Assembly: GCA_014529385.2 (NCBI GenBank)
Contig: CM043956.1
Location: 59,837,120-59,901,119, forward strand
Length of the DNA stretch: 64,000 nt
Direction: 5' to 3'
Source of the DNA: Adiantum capillus-veneris
Lineage: Eukaryota; Streptophyta; Polypodiopsida; Polypodiales; Pteridaceae
The notes beneath the pieces were generated by a model. That model had not been told where the DNA came from. It saw nothing but the letters and a program-made list of their open reading frames with translations, and did not search any database. The position numbers were made by a program, and so were the translations under genes. This document shows, piece after piece, positions 1-11,201 of this stretch. Each line of letters starts with the position of its first letter. The stretch's first letter is position 1.

Positions 1-410
1 GATCACTTTTGCAACAATGTTTTCATGGATATGGTTATTGAAGCAATGGGTTTGGGTCCTCAATACTATTATTTGATGAGGTCGATGCATCGTAGGTTCT
101 TCAAGCAAGTCTTTTTTCTTGCAGATTTCTTTCCTCATTGAAAGATATATCTTTACCCTTACTTTGGTTTACCTTTTAGAGGACCATTTAACTTCTCACC
201 TCATACTCAAGAGATCAGTACCCTGCTTGTGATAATTATTTTTGTGATCATGGGATGGATGGGGTTATTGACTTGTAAAGAAATCTATCTTATTTGTATC
301 TTTTAACAAGTCCATCGTATAATAAGATCTTGATCCTTGTCTTAAATCCTTCTTTCTTTGATTTCTCATGATGAATATAGTTAAATTCCTTCTTAGTTTC
401 CTATATCTGT
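1..410. other. Unassigned flank before the first LTR
   Basis: AT-rich sequence left of the G array. A short plus-strand reading over about 1-140 looks protein-like (it contains FMDMVIEAMGLGPQYYYLMR) but ends quickly and I do not recognise it. The 5 bases before the LTR (TCTGT, 406-410) would be the target duplication of the array, but the right end is lost, so this cannot be verified. Confidence 0.3.
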
Positions 411-2008
411 TGTCATAATAACTAATATCTAATTCTCCTAAATGATTTTCTCATGTTAAATTGATCATTTAGTATGGGAAAGTGCCAAGGGAGAAAAAGC
501 TAGAATATTGGTTAAGCTAGCACACCGGCATAGTAGGGATCCAAAGGAGGGAAAATAGGGATCCAAAGGGGGGCCATCTCCAAAAGACCAAGGTGCAACA
601 ATGGGCTTAAAATACCCTAAGGTTCAGCCCATTAAGACTTCCAAAATGCTAAGGTTCCAAAATTCAAAGGTTGTGTCCAAAGGTCAAAAGCCTATGAAAA
701 TTGGATGGTTTGTGTGTGCTAAAAAAGTCTTCATGCATCCCTACATAGGAGGGGCTGAGCCCTAGAAGTAGGAGATAAGAGAGAAACACACACACGCTCA
801 CACAATCTCCCTTTACACAAAGAGATTGAGGGACACATGTAAGCTACCTAAGCCAGATACCCACAAGGTGTACTCAAATCTTATTTATTGGTTGGCCTTG
901 GAGGTGAACCAATGAGAATTAGGCTAGAGTAAATCTAGTTTAGTTAATTTAAAAAAACTTTATAAAAGAAATAAGGATTAAGCTTTCTAGAAGACTATTG
1001 GACAGTCTCCCAAGGGGTTCAATGAGCATTCAGCACCCCAATGGCCTGCCTGATTCCTATTCTTCGCTAGGAGACAAAGGGGTCGAATGAGAGTTCAGTT
1101 GCATTAATTAATTACATAAAGCTCTCACAAAGGGTAAAGGGGGAGACATGTCAAAAGGCTATCACTTATGATGCTTAAATTCCATTGTCTAACCCTGGCA
1201 TGCACCAATGGGGTGTGAGGATGAGAAAATAGAAACAGGGGTCGACCAAGAGAGAGAGGGGGCTGATTTTCCAAAAGCATTATTGCATACACACTCACAC
1301 TAGTCCGTGTGTGAAGTAAAAAGACTCTCTCTCTCTCTCTCCTTCTCAAGATTTAATGGAAAGCTTATCACCTACTCCAAGCTTGTGAGAAGGGAGGCCT
1401 ACACCAACCACTCTTGGCTTTGTAATGCAAATCCAACCAAGAGCCAAGATTCATTGCATGCTCATCTCCTCTACCATGATAACTACTAAGCTAAGCTATG
1501 CTAATATGAGTGATTATGTGAGGAGATGTACATATTTCTTGTAAGATTGCTCCTTCTTCCTCTCAATCTACTCTCATACCCCACTAGATCTCACCATCTT
1601 CGAAGGTGTGTAAGGTCTTGGGTCTGAGACCGTGAGGAATTGATGTTGTGTTTAATAAGTGTTGTGCTAAGTGCTTAAAGTTTCCATCTTCATTGCACTA
1701 GCTAGTATTGAAGGAACACAAAGAATTGTACTATAAAATGTCTCTCTTGATGGGAGAAACCATAATACAAAGCCTTTTGGAGGGGGGAGCGGCTCCATGT
1801 AAACCCGGTCCTAAATTGTTGTCAATAGCTTAATTTCTCTCTCTTTTGAATTATTGTTCATGCTAATCTAACTATGTGTTATACTTTTTTTTTCTTTCTC
1901 CACCCAAGCACTCTTGTTATTATCATTAGGAATCTATTCTAATGAAATGCTCACTATGTTCATGCTATTTTTCGCTACACACAAGCTACTAGGCCATTAA
2001 AAATTACA
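411..2008 (+). repeat. 5' LTR of Ty3/Gypsy copy G1
   Basis: Starts TGTCATAATAA and ends in TTACA, followed at once by a degraded Met-tRNA primer site (TTGGTATTAGAC). It aligns end to end with the LTRs at 10793, 12798, 20105 and (inverted) 41721. By eye it differs from the 10793 LTR at roughly one base in ten over the first 140 bases, so this pair is far older than the LTR pair of G3. It carries a short CA repeat near 787-800 and a TC repeat near 1325. Confidence 0.9.
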
Positions 2009-2431
2009 TTGGTATTAGACTCTTTTCTTGCTCAAGAAGGGAGGTCCTCAAGCTAGCTATAAATGGTTGGTACGATTCTTTGCATTTGAGTAAGTAGAAT
2101 AGGGAATTTGTAGCCTTACAGTGTGCTTGCCTTCGTGAAGATAACGGGGCATCATCATCGAGAGCTATGGTACGTCTTAATAGTGGATTCTTACAGGGCT
2201 TGCCTTCGGCTTTTGCCTTCGGCTTAACCACTATTGAGATATTAGAAGCTTGATAGCAGCGAGTGTTGTTTTGGTGTTGAACGACCCTCTCTTCTATTCC
2301 TTGCAATTAATGGTATTCGAGTCACAGGTACAGTAGCTTGAATGCTTTTTCTAAAGGGGTAAAGAGGAGTAGCAACTAGGGCTTGAAGTGCCAAAGTACA
2401 CCTTAAAAGTTTACACCTAAAAAATGTTAGA
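2009..2431 (+). other. G1 untranslated leader with degraded primer binding site
   Basis: Begins with TTGGTATTAGAC, a mutated form of the TTGGTATCAGAGC seen at 14379 that pairs with initiator Met-tRNA. The rest aligns with the leaders of G2 (12394-12797) and G3 (14379-14795) and holds no gene. Confidence 0.75.
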
Positions 2432-4082
2432 ATGGCTAACAATAGTAAAGAGAGTGAAATTAATGTTGATAACTTTGATTTTGCTAATGAGGAGGCTACT
2501 AATGATGCCCCTTTGCTTGTTAACTATCTTGTTTCTATGCTTCCACAAGCCATGGGAAATCCATCCCTCCAAAGTGAAGTGCAACGGCAATTTTTTGCTC
2601 ATGGGATTCTCCAAGCTCCCCACCATGACAAGAGAGTAATGGTGAGACTTCCAAAAGTGGCCTCTCTCTGATTCGGGAAGAAGAAGAGGATCCATATGAA
2701 GGGCTCAAAAAATGCTTCTTGATGATGCATATCCTTCTCAAAGGAGAACTCAAGAGCCCCCACTGAAGGAACAAAAAATAAGTGAGTCTCCTGCCACCTT
2801 GGTGGAGATGGCTCCACGAAGAGAGCGGGCTAAACTCTCTCCATCACCTCCAAAACAGAAAAGACCATCGCATACTTCTCCCCACCATAATTCAAAGAGG
2901 AATGACAAAAAGCAAGAGAAGAAAGAGGTGAGAAAGAGGACACCCTCTTCTCCATCTTCTTCATCCTCTTCCTCTTATGAAAATGATGGTTAAGACAAAG
3001 GAGATCAAGGCAAGAAAAAGGCAAGAAAGAGGTCACCCTCTTCTCAAACTTCCTCAAATTCTTCATCTTCTGAAGAAAGGGATGGTGCAACTTTTGAACC
3101 ATCAACAAGAAGAGGCCATAGAAAATCCTATGCCACATGGAAGAGGTCATCCAAGATGAAGAAGTTCAAAGAGGGAGGAAAGAGCATCTCTTTCCTTACC
3201 TATGATGGCACCTTTGGTGCTAACGACAAAGTCTTGGCCTTTATCCAACAGTTTGATGCGGTTTTTGTAGATGATGGCTTCACGAAGTCCTCTAAACTAT
3301 AGCATATAGCTATGCACTTTAAAAAGTCTGCCAGGCAATGGTGGTCTAGCCTACGGGCCAACGATGAAGCTCCACAAACATGGAAATCTTTAAGAGCTTC
3401 TATTATGAAGCAGTTTTTGGCCATCGATGCCAAAGACAAAGTACTCACGGAATAATGAATCTTGAAGCTCTCTCCCTACGAATCCATTCACAAATATGTA
3501 GACAAGTTTAAGGACCTACAACTCAAAGCACTATCCTCTAAACTACAGCATATAGCTATGCACTTTATCCAACATTTTGATGCAGTTTTTGGAGATGAGG
3601 GCTTCACGAAGTCCTCTAAACATCAACATATAGCTATGCACTTTCAAAAGACTGCTAGGCAATGGTGGTCTAGCCTACGGGCCAACGATGAAGCTCCACA
3701 AACATGGAAATCTTTACGAGATTCTATTATGAAGCAGTTTTTGGCCACCGATGCCAAAGACAAAGTACTCACAGTATGGTGAAGCTTGAAGCTCTCTCCC
3801 TACGAATCCATTCACAAATATGTAGACAAGTTTTGGGACCTACAACTCAAAGCACTATCTTAAAAAAGTTGGATTTTGGAGAGAAAAAGCAACAATTTTG
3901 TGCGCGCTTAACTGAAGAAATGGCGGAAAATGTCAACTCTCAACGGACACGCACCATATCGGAGGTTATACACCATACTATGGTGGCTTCTTGAATCAAT
4001 TTCCAAACAAGGGCTAGAAGAAATTCTAAGCCCACGGAAAAAAGGGTTCCGATGATCCTAAGGGGAAGGACAATGTCCAAAA
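2432..4082 (+). pseudogene. G1 gag, degenerate, with internal duplication
   Basis: Gag part of a broken Ty3/Gypsy polyprotein. It starts MANNSKESE like the other copies of the family, followed by the Lys/Arg/Ser-rich stretch and the retrotransposon-gag helical region (RQWWSSLRAN). The frame is broken by indels and stops. A block of about 320 bases is duplicated: the segment starting TTTATCCAACA at 3240 recurs at 3564, and a shorter piece (CATATAGCTATGCACTTT) occurs three times. The gag is then split at 4082 by the Copia insertion and resumes at 9143. Not functional. Confidence 0.85.
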
Positions 4083-4309
4083 TGTTGGAATTAGGGTTGC
4101 AGAGAAACACACACAGCTTGGAGAAGACGAAGGAAGCTCAAGGCACACAATAGAGAGTGTGTTACTTAGTGTGTAATGGAAAGATAGATAGCCCTAGAGT
4201 GATGGGCATATATACAATGCACGGGGGAAAAAACCTCCTAAAGAGGGAAAAAATGCCCCGGCGGTCCTAGTGTGTTCACACACATCACTACCACATGTAT
4301 ATGGTAACA
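4083..4309 (-). repeat. 3' LTR of the Copia element
   Basis: 227 bp, same length as the LTR at 8916-9142. In element orientation it lies just downstream of the polypurine tract, which reads CAGGGGGG on the minus strand at 4313-4320. A TATA-like TGTATATATGCC lies on the minus strand near 4206-4217. Confidence 0.93.
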
Positions 4310-4384
4310 AATCCCCCCTGGAGTGATGCGGTGAAAGAGAGCTGGCACATGAGTAAAGGGAAGTGCCATGCCCTGAGGACAGGA

Positions 4385-7300
4385 TCAGTCCACAAAGGGG
4401 AGTAAGCCCAAAGCTTTGCGGAAAGCTTCAAGCTTCTCACGAGACAATGCCTTTGTGAAAAGATCTGCAAGGTTGTCCTGTGTTGGCACATAAGCCAAGC
4501 TGATCTCTCCTGCTGAGAGCCTCTCCCTGACATAGTGGTAATGCACCTCAATGTGCTTTGTGCGAGCATGAAAAACTGGGTTCCTCGCAACTACCAATGC
4601 GCTCTGGCTGTCACTGTAGATAGTGTTGGCAGTGTCCTGTCCAACACCCAAGTCAGCCATAAGGCGTCTGAGCCATACACACTCAACCGTAGCTGTGAAG
4701 ACTGCCCTGTACTCAGCCTCACAACTCGAAGTGGCCACAGTAGGTTGCTTCTTGCTCAACCATGATATACATGAACTGCCAAGCATGAAACAAAAACCAC
4801 TTGTGGACACTCGCGTGTCAAAACAACCAGCCCAATCTGAGTCCAAAAAAGCATGTAAGTCTGGCGGCAATGATCCCCCCTTGGGATAAAACAAGCCAAG
4901 ATGTAAAGTGCCACTAAGGTAGCGGAAAATCCTCTTGACAGCCTGCCAATGCTTAGACCCTGGGCTATGCATAAATCTGCTGACCTGCGAGACTGCAAAC
5001 TGAATATCTGGCCTCGTGTTGCATACATAAATGAGGCAGCCAACAGCAGTTTGGTAAAGAGTGACATCAGCAGGATCGCCAGCATCATGTAGACTCAACT
5101 TCAAACCTGTTTCCATGGGAGTGGCAATAGGTTTGCAATCCTCAAGTCCAAACTTACATAGCAATGTCTCTATGTAACTTTTCTGACACAAGGCAATACC
5201 ACCATCACACTGCTTAAACTGTATACCCAAGTAATGATGCAACAGCCCCAAATCTTTCATCTTGAAAGTAGCATTCAAATCAGCCTTAAATTCAGCAATA
5301 TGTCTCTCATTTGGTCCAGTGATCAGCAAATCATCAACATAAAGAACCACAATGAGAAATACATCATCCTCACGCTTTACATACAATGTGCTTTCTGTTG
5401 GACTGTTACGAAAGCCTCGTTTAACCAAATGAGTGTCAGCTTTCTCATACCAAGCACGAGGAGATTGCTTCAACCCATACAAAGCCTTCTTACATTTGCA
5501 CACTTTGTCCTCTTGTCCTTTTATGACAAAACCGCGAGGCTGCGTTACATAAACTTCCTCAAATATGTCACCATTCAAGAAAGCAGTAACAATGTCTGAT
5601 TGATGTACATCCCAACCAAAATGAGCTGCCAATGCACATAGAAAACGCACAGTAGTCATACGACAAGTGGGAGCAAAAGTCTCTTCATAATCTATGCCTT
5701 TTTGTTGTGCATAACCCTTTGCAACAAGTCGAGCCTTATGGCGATCGATCTCACCATCCGGCTTGCGTTTCAACTTGTAAACCCACTTCGTACCAATGGC
5801 CTGTTTGCCAGGAGGCAAATCACATAAAGTCCATGTGTCATTCTCTATAAGTGCATCATATTCTGATTTCATGGCAGCAATCCAATTTTCTGAATTCTGT
5901 GCTTCATCAAAAGACAGAGGCTCCTCAACATCATGTAAACTAGACACAGCCAAAGCATAACAATCTGATGCATAAGATGCATGGCGAGAGCCTGAACGAG
6001 TACGACTAGATAAAGGTGCATCCAATTTACTATCACGCAAAGTGTGCACCAGCCATTTTGGCATACCTCTAGCCTGCTCATTTTCAGCCCTTTCCTCATC
6101 AAGTACATCATGTACATCTGCATCAGTAATAGGCTGTTCTAAAACATTTTCAGAAACCCCCATAGGCTGTACATTTGCCTCATTGGAACTTACATTCGTA
6201 TTTCCACCACTGAAAAGAGGCAACAAAGTGTCATAAATGTCCTGTGAGCTTACATTACTGTCTCTAGTACATGACAGCAAGGGCTGAACAGAATCTTCCA
6301 CAAACACTACATCCCGTGAAACCAGAATACGTTTTGTTTGCGGATGATACAACCTGTAACCTTTGCTTTCAGCACTATAACCAACAAAAATACATTTGAC
6401 AGCCTTATCATCCAATTTTCTGCGCTGCACTTGTGGCACCAAAGCATATGCCAAACAGCCAAAAACACGCATGTGCTCAATAGAAGGCTTTCTATCATGC
6501 CATGCTTCATATGGAGTAATAGACTGCAAAGCTTTCGTAGGACACCTGTTAAGTACATAAGTGGCACACATGATGGCCTCAAGCCAAAAAGAATGCGGCA
6601 AAGCTTGACTTTTGACCATACATCGTGCCATTTCCGTTAGTGACCTGTTTTTCCTCTCAGCAACACCATTTTGCTGAGGTGTATAAGGCACTGTACATTG
6701 GTGTTTTACATTTTGAGACATTTTCAGCCATAGCCAAAAATTGTTTGAAGCACATAAAAACTTCGGACTTCGCTTTAAGCGGAAATACCCATGCATGCCT
6801 GGAGTAATCATCAATGAAAGTCACGAAGTACAGGTAATTGCCCAAGGCCGGAGTTTGCATGGGCCCACAAACATCACTATGCACAAGCTGCAACCTGCAT
6901 GTGGCCCTAACTGAACCATCCTTTGGAAACTTAGAACGCTGCATTTTACCTAGAATACAGCCTTCACAAACATGTTTGACAGGTGCTTCAAGAGGCGGCA
7001 AAGAAGCAACCATATCAGATTTCTGCAAACGCAGCAAACTGGCAAAATTCAGATGACCAAAACGTGCATGCCAAAGTTTTGCATCTGAAATAGCCCTTGA
7101 ATCTGCAACAGCATTTGCAAAATTTTGTCCACACTTGTCATACAAAGTGAGCTTATACAGCCCACGGCACAAAAGCCCAGATGCAACAATTTCATCACCA
7201 AAACTGAGATCATGAACTGTACATCTGTCATCCACAAATTTGACTACAAGTCCAAGTCTAGCAAGTGCGGATACAGACAAGAGATTCTTCTTGATCCCAG

Positions 7301-7550
7301 GTACATAAAGTGCATCAACAAGTGTGAAGGAACTGCCATTAGCAGCAGTGAGCACAATCTTTCCAACTCCCTGAACTGGATAAGAGGCGTTGTTGGCACA
7401 AGTGACTGAATTCCCATGAGGGACAAACTCGAGAGAGGTAAACAATTCACGATGTGAGGTAATGTGCTTTGTAGCACCACTGTCAAAATACCACACATGT
7501 GAATCTGCAGCAACTGACAAGCATGCATCATGGACAGCAGGATTGTAAGT
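4385..7550 (-). pseudogene. Copia pol: protease, integrase, RT, RNase H (broken)
   Basis: Continues the gag frame after a TGA. Retropepsin motif WYFDSGATKHI, then the GAG-pre-integrase/zinc region (WHARFGHLNF, HVCEGCILGK) and the start of the integrase core (LQLVHSDVCGPM). Near 6705-6725 about 80 bp are missing compared with the relic at 40.5-41.7 kb (its 40789-40868). This removes the stretch around the second catalytic Asp (relic: TLRFDRGGQY) and shifts the frame. The downstream frame is open for about 770 codons: NGVAERKNRSL with the catalytic Glu, RT with VLYVDDLLITG, and RNase H ending in ATSSCEAEYRA. Family role: reverse transcription and integration in virus-like particles. Integrase cannot be functional; RT and RNase H look sound. 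Confidence 0.9.
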
Positions 7551-8591
7551 TCACTCTGCGCTTAAAGCCCATTCTGCATCAACATCAGCATCACAATCTC
7601 CTTTCACAGAAGACTCAACAATGGCTGCATTTGTAGTGGAACCAGCATTTGCAGTGGAACCACCCTCTTTCTTCTTAGCCTCTTTGGCCTTCAACTTAGG
7701 ACACGACTTGATCAAGTGATCATTGGCTTTACAATAATGGCAACGCATCTTCTTTTTGCCCTTATCACTAGAATTGCCAGACGAAGTGCTGCCAGCAGAA
7801 GCATTAGGAACAGAATTTTTGCCACTCGCAGCAGAACCATAAGAAGTGGCTGCATTACTGTTACCACCCTTTCTTTGAGAAGCAATAAAAGCCTGTTCAA
7901 CTGCACGCTGCCTAGTCCTGTTTTTTCTAGAAAGTGACTCTTGCAACAACAATGTGCATAATGCATCAAACTTGACAACTTCAGGATTTCCTTGGGTCAT
8001 GAGTCTCCAAGTACTAGCAAAAGTCTGGTAGGAATCTGGTAAGGCATCAAGAACAGTCTGCACAAGGGAACTGTTCGAAATGACTTCACCTGCAGAAATG
8101 AGTTGCTCATTGATATCCTTGACACTAGCAAGAAAAGTGTCCATATCATCTTCCTCATGCATAATCTTCGACTCTAGCTCTTTACGCAGCAAAGCAATTT
8201 TAGCCTCATTGCGGCTTGCATAAAGACCTGCTAGAATATCCCAAGCTTGTTTTGCAGATTTTGCTGAACGGATGTGAGGAATAATGGTGCGCTTCACAGA
8301 CAACGCAATCAATGCATGAGCCTGTGCATCCTTAACATCCAAACGAGCTTGTTCTGCCGTAGGCAAAACAACTCTAACAGCTGCAATCCTTGCAGCAAGA
8401 CCTGCAACATCCTCAATATCGCCTACATCTTCAGAACCAGGACGTACATCAATGCCCTGCACAATGTTCCAGACACCTTTTGACACAAGAACATGTTGCA
8501 TCATATAAGCCCACATAGGGTAGTTGTCCCCATCCAACCTGTCCTCAGCAGCAAACATCTTGAACACGTCTGTGTTGTTGTTGTCAGCCAT
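7551..8591 (-). CDS. Copia gag (nucleocapsid) protein, 346 aa
   Basis: Structural protein of the Copia particle. Start chosen at the ATG of MADNNNTDVFKMF (8589-8591, context ACCATGG), although the frame is open upstream. Residues about 10-230 match the plant Copia gag domain (YPMWAYMMQHVL, SKGVWNIVQGI). A CCHC knuckle (CHYCKANDHLIKSC) sits near the C-terminus, followed by a Lys-rich and Gly/Ser/Thr-rich tail. It ends at a TGA (7551-7553) in the same frame as the protease, which begins about 20 codons later. Plant Copia elements usually have one continuous gag-pol. The relic copy at 41.7 kb has TGT where this one has TGA, so the stop is probably a mutation rather than a designed readthrough site. 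Confidence 0.85.
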   Translation of the reverse strand: MADNNNTDVFKMFAAEDRLDGDNYPMWAYMMQHVLVSKGVWNIVQGIDVRPGSEDVGDIEDVAGLAARIAAVRVVLPTAEQARLDVKDAQAHALIALSVKRTIIPHIRSAKSAKQAWDILAGLYASRNEAKIALLRKELESKIMHEEDDMDTFLASVKDINEQLISAGEVISNSSLVQTVLDALPDSYQTFASTWRLMTQGNPEVVKFDALCTLLLQESLSRKNRTRQRAVEQAFIASQRKGGNSNAATSYGSAASGKNSVPNASAGSTSSGNSSDKGKKKMRCHYCKANDHLIKSCPKLKAKEAKKKEGGSTANAGSTTNAAIVESSVKGDCDADVDAEWALSAE

Positions 8592-8902
8592 GGTAAATGC
8601 TGCACCTGATGTGATAACTGCCCGAAAATAGGAGAAATGAAGCGGGAACAACTTGTGCTATATAGCACAAACCGTAGAAGACTATAAGGCACCTGTTATG
8701 CAGAAAATGGCAATGACAGAAAATCTGCACAAAATGACGAAATAGCCTGTGCAGTACTGCCCGTAGTGGAAACGGAGGCCGAAATGAGCCCAAATCAAAA
8801 TTCTGCGACCTGCGAACGCTCGCCAAAGCTCACTGAAATCGGAGAAAGTGAGCAGGCGTGTGCTGGAGCAGCTGGCGACTAAGCCCGGGAGGACGTGACC
8901 TG

Positions 8903-8915
8903 CTCTGATACCAAT
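8903..8915 (-). other. Primer binding site of the Copia element
   Basis: On the minus strand this reads ATTGGTATCAGAG, directly after the 5' LTR, complementary to the 3' end of initiator Met-tRNA. Confidence 0.85.
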
Positions 8916-9142
8916 TGTTGGAATTAGGGTTGCAGAGAAACACACACAGCTTGGAGAAGACGAAGGAAGCTCAAGGCACACAATAGAGAGTGTGTTACTT
9001 AGTGTGTAATGGAAAGATAGATAGCCCTAGAGTGATGGGCGTATATACAATGCACGGGGGAAAAAACCTCCTAAAGAGGGAAAAAATGCCCCGGCGGTCC
9101 TAGTGTGTTCACACACATCACTACCACATGTATATGGTAACA
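8916..9142 (-). repeat. 5' LTR of the Copia element
   Basis: 227 bp, identical by eye to 4083-4309 except one base. It carries the promoter for the element on the minus strand; the TATA-like stretch is on that strand at about 9040. Confidence 0.93.
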
Positions 9143-10450
9143 CAAAAGTCTCCTTAGGGCAAATTCCAACAAAGCTAAAGAGAAGAGAGTTTACAAAGGC
9201 AAAAATAAACTCTCTCCTGAAGAGCTTGAACGTTATCGCAAGGATAACGGTTGTTTCAAGTGCGGTGAGCAAGGGCATGTGTACCGCGCTTGTCCCCAAA
9301 AGAACACCCACCATGAGACTCCTAGAGCTACCTTGTTCAAAATACAAGAGGAGGAAACTCACCACAAAGGATCTCCTCTATGCCATGCTTGGGGAAAGGT
9401 AAGACAACATGATGCTTTTATTCTTTTTGACCCTGGTTCTACTCACAATTTCATATCCACAGAGTTGGCCACCAAGCTAGGCATACAAGATTACAAGATA
9501 GGAGATGTCCTACCTGCAGACGGTGCTTTCAAGGAGCAAGAAGCTTCAGTCACTCCCTTAATTGGTAAATTGAGGCTCCATGTCCAAAGCTATGTGGACA
9601 AATATGACTTCTTTATCTCTTCTCTCAAGCATGAGGATGTAATCCTAGTGGCACCATGGTTTGATTGCATGGCTTCCAATGTTAAATTCCCTAAAAGGTA
9701 AATCTACTTTAGGTTTAGGGAAAAAGATATGTACATAGATGCTAAGCAAATGGGTAACACCATACCCATTGTACAAACGCAAGCTTTTAACAAGTCAATA
9801 AAGAGCTCTATTTCCATGTACATGATTTTTGTTAAAGATTATCAAAATGAACCTAATGCTTTAACAAAAGAAAATATAAACAATCACAAAGAATTAGAGT
9901 TATCCAATTTTCTCAAGGGGTTTCAAGATGTCTTTATTGACGACATCCCTTGTGAGCTACCTCCTAAATGAGGCAATGATGACCATGCAATTGAACTTCT
10001 TCCAGGAAGTTCACCACCTAATAAACCTCCTTATAGAGTTTCTCAAGCTCAACAAGAGGAGATTATGCGGCAAGTGCATGAGTTAGTTGAGAAGGTCATG
10101 GCTAGGCCTAGCTCATCTCCATTTTGTTCTTCTGTGCTATTAGTGCAAAAGAAACACAATACATATCGTCTGTGTGTCGACTACAAAGCACTAAATAGGA
10201 TCACTATCAAGAATAGGTTTCCCATTCTACAGGTAGAAGACCGATTTGATAAGCTACAAGGATCGACCTACTATTGTAGGATTGACCTAAAAAGTGGTAT
10301 TAACGATGATATTACCATTTTTATCCTATCCGCCGATGATATCTTATTAAGTTTAAGAATTATTCTTTTAAAGATGCTAGATGGATGCAAGGCATACAAT
10401 TAAAGGATAACCTAATCCTTGTCAATGCTTACAATGCTTCCCTAGAGTAA
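9143..10450 (+). pseudogene. G1 gag-pol continued: knuckle, protease, RT fragment, chromodomain tail
   Basis: Resumes the gag interrupted at 4082. It contains the CCHC knuckle (CFKCGEQGHVYRAC), retropepsin (LFDPGSTHNFIS) and the N-terminal RT region (YRLCVDYKALNRITIKN). At about 10300 the RT breaks off after DLKSG. About 40 bases of filler follow, and then the last codons of the polyprotein, matching intact G3 from about 19636. Some 2.3 kb of RT, RNase H and integrase are thus deleted. In-frame stops also occur (for example before RGNDDHAIEL). Non-functional. Confidence 0.88.
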
Positions 10451-10792
10451 GCAAGTGTACAAATGTTAAAAATGAACAAAGGTTTTGTCTTATAACACTC
10501 CCTTTTTCTTTATTGTGCATAAAAATGAAGTAGTATGCATGCTTAGATCAAGTTTGCAGAGACGACGTCTCCCAAACACCAAGTAGAGCTTGCCACTCTA
10601 CTATGGAAGATTGATAGTACTAATGTGCAGACATGCTTGCCTCTCAAGCACCAAATGGACTAGTCATCCATTCTGGAATGATGTCGTAGGGTAACATAGG
10701 GATCCTCTACCCACTAGAAAAAGGATTAATGAATATGCGTTATCTTCTCTACCCCATATCCGACAACGACTAAAATTTCAAGAGAGATCTAA
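10451..10792 (+). other. G1 3' untranslated region and polypurine tract
   Basis: Aligns with 19746-20104 of G3. It ends in AAGAGAGATCTAA before the LTR start, the counterpart of the AAGAGAGAGG tract in G3, with two changes that weaken the purine run. No gene seen. Confidence 0.7.
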
Positions 10793-11153
10793 TGTCATAA
10801 TAACTAATATCTAATTCTCCTAAATTATTTTCTCATGTTAAACAGAGCATTTAATATGGGGAGGTGCGAGGCGAGAAAAAGCTAGAATATTGGTCAAGCT
10901 AGAAGACCGGCCACAGTAGGGATCCAAAGGAGGGAAAATAGGGATCCAAAGGGGGGGCCATCTGCAAAAGATCCATGTGCAACAATGGGCTAAAAAGACC
11001 CTAAGGTTCAGCCCATTAAGACTTCCAAAATTCAAAGGTTGTGTCCAAAGGTCAACGCTAGGGGAATTGGATGCTTTGTGTGTGTACAAAAAAGTATTTG
11101 CAATCCCTACATGGGAGGGGGCGAGCCTTGCATGTAGGGGATACGAGAGAAAG

Positions 11154-11201
<48 letters not shown>

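Larger units (their letters stand above)
4083..9142 (-). mobile_element. Full-length Ty1/Copia LTR retrotransposon nested in G1
   Basis: 5060 bp on the minus strand, bounded by two 227-bp LTRs (TGTTGG...AACA as written on the plus strand). Target duplication CAAAA at 4078-4082 and 9143-9147; the intact G3 gag has a single GTCCAAAAGTCTCC at the equivalent place, so the empty site is known. I count one substitution between the LTRs (GGGCATATA versus GGCGTATA), so the insertion is recent. Domain order gag, protease, integrase, RT, RNase H is that of Ty1/Copia. Coding capacity is damaged: a TGA ends gag and an approximately 80-bp deletion removes part of the integrase core. Confidence 0.95.
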
